DNA from: Nymphaea colorata
Taxonomy: Eukaryota > Streptophyta > Magnoliopsida > Nymphaeales > Nymphaeaceae
Length of the DNA stretch: 64,000 nucleotides
Assembly: GCF_008831285.2 (NCBI RefSeq)
Contig: NC_045151.1
Coordinates: 7,455,682-7,519,681 of the forward strand
Reading direction: 5' to 3'
Of the stretch, positions 57,617-64,000 are shown in pieces. The position numbers and the translations under genes were made by a program. Positions within the stretch are counted from its first letter, which is position 1. Every line of letters starts with the position of its first letter. Under the pieces are notes generated by a model that saw only the letters and a program-made list of their open reading frames with translations, searched no databases and was not told the origin of the DNA.

Positions 57617-58569
57617 GGCAACATTTTAGCACCAAGGGCATATTTTTCTAAGGAAAAGAAGAGCGGAGAATCAGTTTCAAGTGGGATCGACTCATGAGCA
57701 ACCTATGAGTACATGATATGTGTATGGTTTAAGAAATCCCTTTTTGGCTGCAAGCATTAAGTCTGCTGCATTTCTTTTGCATATGAAAGTCTTCATCTAG
57801 GGTTGAAGTTCAAGTAGCCTAATACTTCATGTGAGGATGTAATTTAGGGTGTACGTAAGCTGAAATCCCAGGGATCCACTAGTGTGGCCCCTATATAAAA
57901 GAATGAAGAGGATGGTGCTTCCCATTGTAGCCATGTTTCTGCTGGTTTAAGATTAGGTTTTGAAATGGGAAGACTCAGGGCCTGACTCTTCAGGATTTGA
58001 TGGCAGATTATTCAAGAAGGAACTACAACTGGTTTGTCGTCGGAGTCCACTGGCATGCTGCACTGGCTTGACTTGTCCATGTTCGACCCTTCATAGCACT
58101 TGAACACTATCTTTAAGACTTCAACACCATCCGGCTTGGTGATTTAGTGCTTCATAAAACATTTTAGTACTGTGGCTGAGAGTTTAACAAAGAAGCCCAA
58201 GGGAAATGTTTTATTGCATCTTGTTGGTAATGCAATATTTGGAAGGTTAAGAAAGGTGGTAAATGCAAAATTTCTACTTGAGTTCTTTCCTAATTCTTCA
58301 TGTTCTTAAAGAAAAAGGACTTACTTATATGAACGTAAAAATTAATCAAAATTTTGGGAAATTTTTTGTACTGCCTGCCTATATAGTTCACGAGGTGAAC
58401 ACATATTGTGCTGGAAAGATTTAGAAAGAAAAGGTTGATAACATAATGGCTTGTGTTTCCAAGGTTACCAGCAGAATGAGTTGAAAGCATAATCAAAATG
58501 CCGAGAAACTAAAAAAAGGAAAAAGATGTTGTCGAAATTTCATATGAAATTAAGAAGCAAATGGAAAGC

Positions 58570-59107
58570 ACAAGAACATGAATCTTCCATTAGATTTAAG
58601 TTTTAACAGTATGCTGTCGTCCTGTGCTGTTCTCAAACTTTCTTTAGGAACATCAATTTTATTGGTCTCTATCATTGATGAACTGAGACCTGCCCCTTGT
58701 CCTGCAGGAAACATATCACTGAATTGTTCACCAATGAATCACATCCAGATAAGTGGGGATATAGTTTAAGATTTCAGCCTTGTTTCTGGCTGTAGCATAT
58801 GCAACTAAAATTATTTCCTAGCGTATTTAGCCTGTTAGATTATTTAGCCTACACGGATCCTGCCTTTGCCTATAAACTATACATAAGAAAACATTGGATT
58901 AAAATACAGAAAAGCCACCCTTACGCTGACCAAACATATTAAAAGAAGTCATCTATGAACATTTTCTTTTGGCTTCACGTCCCAGAATATTGTGTTCAAT
59001 CTTGGAATCATGATCCAACCATTGATTGGAAGATAATAATTTTGCCTCCTTCAAGAGGATTTTCTCGAAAAGTAACATTCTCTTATCAAAATTAAGGAAT
59101 TCACCTG
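58570..59107 (-). pseudogene. Possible gene 3' end or fragments, not recognised
   Basis: Two coding-like patches lie on the minus strand. After TTCTTTGCAG the sequence from 59107 to 58955 reads GEFLNFDKRMLLFEKILLKE, AKLLSSNQWLDHDSKIEHNI and LGREAKRKCS, then TAG. This looks like a real terminal exon. From about 58745 to 58570 another open frame reads GEQFSDMFPAGQGAGLSSSM, IETNKIDVPKESLRTAQDDS and ILLKLKSNGRFMFL. The two are not in an obvious spliced order because the first ends with a stop. I do not recognise either family. They could be the remains of one gene or two. The flanks (57430-58560 and 59110-59436) hold nothing I can name. Confidence 0.35.
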
Positions 59108-59436
59108 CAAAGAATCTTAAAACAGAACAAAAGGAATAAAGAAAGGAGAAATCCAGCGCCAAAGGTGGTCTGCTGTTCAAAAGCTTTCCTGGAAATAGGA
59201 TGGCATCTGCTAAGCACTTGCTACTGCATGCCGCCACATTGCACGGTAGTATACTTGACTGATGGTCATATTATCGTTCCTGATGCCGTGTCTTCGTCTA
59301 TATATACTAAGCTACTTTGGATTTTTCATACAAAACTATCACCAACACTGCCTTAAAAGGTGCATGTTTTTTCTCATCCAACACGAAAAAGAAATACACG
59401 AGTGACTCTTGGTCGGCCACATATATGCATCCTTAT

Positions 59437-59911
59437 CAACGTTTAAAAGCTCGCCAAGTCAACCCGATGACCTGCGTGACTCGACTCAGCTACCGGATCA
59501 ACCCAGTAGGAGGACTTGTTTTAGTTCACGCTTTAATATTTTATTCTGTTGATAGTCGATACAGGTTAAGATATAGGTTTTATTAAAGATATAGATTCAG
59601 TTTGTTAAAGTCGAACAATATTAACGAAATTGATTGGGTTTCCTGTCTTTCCATTTGAAATGCTAGCTGTGTTTTTCGCAATAAATGCCTTTCCTTGGAG
59701 AATGAACTTAGTTGCGACTTCAAAGTCTTTGACTGGTTTTTGAAACATATAAGTGAAATTAAATCATTTTACGAAACTTTTCATGTTTAAAAAATAAGTT
59801 ACATATTATTTTTTTCTTTAACAAAAACGTAAGTATAACCCAGTCCGAGTCACTGAGTTGGCCTGCCGAGTCATGCGTTAAGAACAGAAGTCACTGAGTT
59901 TTAAAACATTG
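59437..59911. mobile_element. 475-bp hAT MITE, sister of the outer element at 11654-15860
   Basis: The left end reads CAACGTTTAAAAGCTCGCC and the right end, inverted, CAATGTTTTAAAACTCAG. The flanks are ATCCTTAT (59429-59436) and ATCCCTAT (59912-59919), an 8-bp duplication with one mismatch. It matches the outer element at both sides but lacks the middle with the captured exon and the nested insertions. It therefore supplies the empty site (GGAGGACTTGTTTTAGT) for the GRF-bearing hAT element. Confidence 0.8.
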
Positions 59912-59919
59912 ATCCCTAT

Positions 59920-60817
59920 TAAACAATTACAATCATAAAGAAAACAGTTATCTTAATATGGCCCTATGGTCTGGAGGTCGATAAAAAAGTAACTTCCACC
60001 GACAGCCGCAGTTACACGCGCCGGTGAGTGATTTCATATTTTTTTTTACACTGCTAGTAGAAATATGTTAAAATTAAAAAAATAATATTAATAACTAGTC
60101 AATCCAAAGTTTTTAATGCGACGGTGTGAAGATATCTGAAACCAATGGCTTACTCACCTCCATACTGTGAGAGAGAGGGAGTCATAAAGCTGTCGTCTAA
60201 CTTGCTAATATCCACGCTTCAATCTGGTGTGAATGGAATTCCAAAATATGTTGTGTTTGCAGCCGCGCGCGTTTGTGGGGGTGTCCCTATGTCTCGTCAG
60301 TTGGCTGACGAGAAAGAGGGAGAGGGAGGGAGGGAGGGAGAGAAACCTGTGTGTGCGGGTCTCCTTGTCGTCAGCGAGAGAGAGAGAGAGAGAGAGTTCC
60401 TAATAGACGCGCAAGGAAGAGGAAGGACATACAATAAACTGCTTGGAGTGATTTATACAACCGTCAATAAAGGTCATGGCAAATTTCAAAGGATGCATTT
60501 GAATCCTAGAACAACAAAAGATTTTCCTATCTTACATTCATAACATTCCATGGACGCAGTACACAAATTCTATTTCACAACCCGGACAACTGGAACTTCA
60601 TTGCGCACTAAAACTGCCTATCAAAAGAACACCTGGGCTGACATCAAATCCCAGTGACTTCACTATGGTATCGAACTGAACCCAGACTGGTCTACGGTTT
60701 GGAACCACCGGTCTAAGAAATTTCCCATGGAATTCACCTAACATTCTGCACATCTTGTATCAACAAGCCGCATAACATGGATAACCGTGCAACTGAAGCT
60801 TGCTCCTTTCCCAACTT
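59920..60817. other. NF-YA 3' flank and probable 3' UTR
   Basis: The right part, next to the NF-YA stop at 60818, is presumably its 3' UTR (minus strand). I looked for a miR169-like target there, which NF-YA genes often carry, and did not see one. The left part holds GAGAGGGAGGGAGG and GA runs near 60300-60396. No gene is seen. Confidence 0.5.
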
Positions 60818-63800
60818 TTAAGAGTCATCTGAGTTGGATGTACTAATAGGTTGAGAGGGTGGGGCTCCTCCTGATGCTTGAATTTCATGAGCTTCAGTCT
60901 TGGAATTAAGAAACCGACCTCCACATCCACGAGCTCTTCTTAGAGCATGCAAATGTCTCGACTCATGGAGATAAGGCTACAATGTAGAGGTTCAAGGAAT
61001 GCAAAAATTAAAAGGTGGTTTTAACTAAAGAATGTAAACTAACAGAAGGAAAGACCATGAAACTCATGGCTGTTGGTTTTTCAATGCAATGGTAACAATA
61101 TATATATGGAGATCACTGCAAATAAAGCAGAAAAAATGCAACTATCATTCGCACAGGTCCGCATGAATAACTTCATTAATGTGACAAATAAGAGTGTGAA
61201 GATTGAAGGCATGTGACAACAAATAGAAGACCACACTATATATAGACAAAAAAAATGTACATAACAATGGGGCTATGAATTTTAATCTTAATTGATCACA
61301 ATAACAATGACCAATGACTCATCCAAAGGAATTCAAATCAATTAGAAAGGTATCTAAGACGGTTGGACAAGCACGAACAGAAAGACTACTAGTGTTCCAA
61401 AGCAGCCTTTCACCTTTCGTGATTGGCTTAAACATTATTTCAAAAATTCAGAGCATGGATATGCAAAGGCATAGATTTCCACAGGGAAAGTAAAAGCAAT
61501 AGTGCACCGTGGATACCTAGGCTAGGTAGTAACTTTCTGATTAAAGTTGATACCTATTTAACAGAGATCATGCTTTCGTACATGTTAAGCTTGTAAAACT
61601 CATACAGAAATTACTAAAAAAAGTCTAACAAATGCAGTAAACAGAAAAAACTGAAAAACAAAAGGTAGCTTATTCTGATGCATGCTCGGTTGATGCTAAG
61701 AAGTCCACTACAGGCTTTTGTGTGTTTGTTGGTAGGAATCTAATCTCATGGACAAGCAAATGTGGTTAGGTCTAATGTTGAATCAAAATATAAAGCAATG
61801 GCCCGAAAGGTGGATGAAATGACATGGATAAGAACTATGCTTAGCAATATAGGACTGAAGTTCGCCTACGGAGATGAAGTGTGATAACAAGGCAGCCACC
61901 TACATTGCTAACAATCATGTATTCCATGAGACAACAAAATAGAGGTGGATTGTCGTGACTTAGTTCAGGCATGAGTTATATCAACCATCCACGTCTCCTC
62001 AAAAGTCCAAGTTGCTGATTGTTCACCAAGCCTCTTTCCATTGGAGATTTTACAATATGCTGAGCATGATTGATATCTATGCTCCAGCTTGAAAAGGAGT
62101 GTTGAAAAAAATGGGTCTTATAAGGAGTTTCTTAGTAAATTGTTACAAGTCGTCATTTTATTTTTATTAGTGTAAGAGGTCTTCTTTATTATTTCTCTTT
62201 GTTGTATGGACCTGCTCTGTAATTTTTGTTGCCGCCCCTAATCTCTTCTAGCATGGGATTGGGGTTAATGATAGACTGTTTTTTCTTCTCTCTCCCTCAT
62301 CCATGTTCAATAGGTATCATGAAGAGAATTCTCAGAAAATTGAAAGGAATAGTTGGTAATAAAACATCAAAAGAACTGGTCATCCCCAAGAGCCCATAAA
62401 GTAGTTACTTGTAGCTGCAAATTGCACAAGGATTTTGATGAAAGGTGATCTGCGTCGAGATACTACTCATTTGTTAGGGAGACTTTAGCGTCTTCAAGTA
62501 GTAGAACACAGGTTTGTTGATGGAATAAGTACAGAATCTGAACAAAGATCCATGGTTGCAACTATGGTCTGGGCAACATGTGTTAGGCACCTATTAACTA
62601 GGATTAGAGTCAGCATCTAGGAATCTAACTTTGTGACAATCAAAGTGCTATAATTACAAATATATGTTTCAACACTATACCTCAAAGTCAAACAAAAAAT
62701 CAACATTTTTTGAGACACAAAAATTAAGGAGATCACCAATCTTGTTCTAACTAAATCTCAAGTATTCATCAACAAAACAAAGAGAAGTGGAACGTGGTAC
62801 AAGATCATGTACAACTCGAGGAAGAGAGTTGGGATGTATTAATAAAGATGCTTCGACTTTAATTAAATTTGTATCAGATCCAAGATGATTGTGTACGGGT
62901 CATATTCACTTCCACAGGGAATATGTAAAGCATGTTATGTAGCCAAGGTTGCTTATGTCATTTGTTGTAATCATACAATAGCCTGTAATTGAATGAAGTT
63001 AGGGCATGACCCCACACATTGCAAATCGTGTTCATTGATGCCCCAATCTCCCCTTGCTCTTTTCTTTCTGAAACAAGAAATTGTAGGGACTAAATTTCAT
63101 CTTCTAACAGTAAATAGAGTGGTAAAGTATTGGCTAATACAAGTACAAAGAGATATCATTCTCACAATTTCATTTTTCACCAATATTTTTGGATTAAAGC
63201 ATATGAAAGGATTTCACAGCTTGTTTGCAAAAATTATGCATCATCACTGGTTCAGTATAATGGAGGTATCACAAGGGTAACCATGTATTTTGTATTTTAT
63301 TCGAGTTCACATCCAAAGTTATTCCATAAAAGAATATGCTCTTGATTGCCTTTGATCATTTTATAAGTGAATGAACCTCCACATTGCATGTTCAAGCCTC
63401 TATCGTGAAAATACAGCAGATACAAACATCAAGAATAGTATTTGCAAAGGTAAGAATTCTTCCAGCAAGACAAATCTGGCATGCCAGTTATTCAATAAGA
63501 GAGTGTCTACAAAACAGATTTATTTGTTATGATTACCTTCCGGGACTTGATCATTTTGTTCTCAGATTCAGCTTTTGCACGTGATTGACGTCGCCTCAGG
63601 ATCCCATGATACTGCTTTGCATTAACGTAAACTGGTTCTTCAACAGCATCACTTGGCAAAGGTAATCCTCCTTGATGAACTCCCATCATGTGTGGATGGA
63701 TCTGGCAGGACCAGGAATGTCAAATTTAAATATAATATAAACCAAAACCATAAAACGCAAATGTAAATATAAAATGAAAATCCTGGCAAAAGGACAACCA

Positions 63801-64000
63801 CATACCATAACTTGTGCACCATAAGCTGCAACATAACTTCCATAGTATGGATCTGGGAATGGATATACAGCTTGACCCTGCTCAACATTTTCAATGTGAA
63901 ATTTTATCAGGATAGATAGACCTATAGATGTCTCAAACACTGAAAACCAGTTTAAGTTAGAAACGTCTAGACACTAAGTTGAAGTAAGCACTTTTCTGTA
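60818..64000 (-). CDS. NF-YA (CCAAT-binding factor subunit A), C-terminal exons, runs off the right edge
   Basis: Exons on the minus strand: one ending at 63806 (start between 63877 and 63939), 63701-63537, and 60976-60818 with stop TAA. They encode [20 protein letters not shown], then [29 protein letters not shown] and KSRK, and, across a 2,559-bp intron, [26 protein letters not shown] and a Ser/Asp tail ending SNSDDS. The first block binds the NF-YB/NF-YC dimer, and the second contacts CCAAT. All core residues are present, so the gene looks functional. Splice sites are GT-AG and the frame is continuous. The 104-bp intron between the two upstream exons is ordinary. The N-terminus lies right of the window. 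The acceptor of the left-over exon is uncertain because the frame is open further upstream. Confidence 0.92.
61660..62312 (+). pseudogene. Ty1/copia relic (RNase H end and LTR) in the long NF-YA intron
   Basis: From about 61670 the sequence reads [20 protein letters not shown] and [11 protein letters not shown], typical of the copia RNase H start, then breaks by deletion and frameshift. [17 protein letters not shown] follows near 61885. A purine tract (CTTGAAAAGGAG) precedes a putative LTR at 62100-62312 with TGTTGAA...TTCAATA ends. Directly after it stands GGTATCATGAAGAG, which resembles a copia primer-binding site (GGTATCA shared). The relic is antisense to NF-YA and does not touch its exons. 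Confidence 0.7.
62313..63536. other. Remainder of the long NF-YA intron
   Basis: No gene or element recognised. Open frames on both strands (for example 62993-63280) lack family signatures. If the primer-binding-like motif at 62313 is real, the first few hundred bases could be leader sequence of a second copia copy. Confidence 0.45.

Noticed and set aside
60300-60817. miR169 target in the NF-YA 3' UTR
   Set aside because: No matching site was seen in the sequence downstream of the stop.
1-64000. tRNA, rRNA genes or CRISPR arrays
   Set aside because: No cloverleaf-like or rRNA-like sequence was noticed, and there is no regularly spaced repeat-spacer array. I did not scan every position systematically.

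Overview
This is a window of flowering-plant nuclear DNA. The signs are long spliced genes with GT-AG introns, plant-specific proteins (AIR9, NF-YA, and fragments of a growth-regulating factor and an SPX protein), plant LTR retrotransposons, and many hAT-type elements with 8-bp target duplications. The species cannot be named from sequence. Most retroelements are badly decayed, so the insertions are mostly old.

Two host genes are certain. The first, on the + strand, is the 3' part of AIR9, a microtubule-associated protein. Twenty-one exons between 4995 and 29291 join into one uninterrupted frame of 923 residues: eight A9 repeats and the conserved C-terminus. The N-terminal basic region, the LRRs and the first A9 repeats lie left of the window. 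The second, on the - strand at the right edge, is the 3' part of an NF-YA transcription factor gene (60818 to beyond 64000). It carries the complete NF-YA core domain split over two exons 2.6 kb apart.

The rest is mobile DNA. Left edge: the 5' end of a minus-strand Ty1/copia element (LTR, primer-binding site, gag) at 1-1213, then a plus-strand copia relic (about 1600-4579) interrupted by a 917-bp TIR element. Inside AIR9: intron 6 (9614-16683) holds a hAT element that received two further hAT insertions, one carrying a GRF WRC exon with an intact miR396 target. The last intron (23771-29114) holds a DNA-transposon complex with a frameshifted SPX exon and a degenerate 114-codon reading frame. 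Right of AIR9: a long minus-strand Ty3/gypsy Tat-type block (32978-54690) with 3.7-3.8 kb LTRs and its own TIR insertion carrying exon-like fragments (40713-43127), then a second gypsy gag/protease relic, a diverged direct-repeat pair, two more hAT elements and a doubtful gene 3' end near 58.6-59.1 kb.

The main finding is repeated capture of host gene fragments by TIR DNA transposons, two of them antisense inside AIR9 introns. The strongest case is the GRF fragment: perfect 8-bp target duplication, an empty-site relative in the same window, an open WRC reading frame and an intact miR396 site. AIR9 pre-mRNA would contain sequence complementary to GRF and SPX mRNAs, which makes a small-RNA or decoy role possible but unproven. 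Coordinates of exons and element ends were read by eye from splice sites and target duplications; family names rest on motifs, not on database searches.
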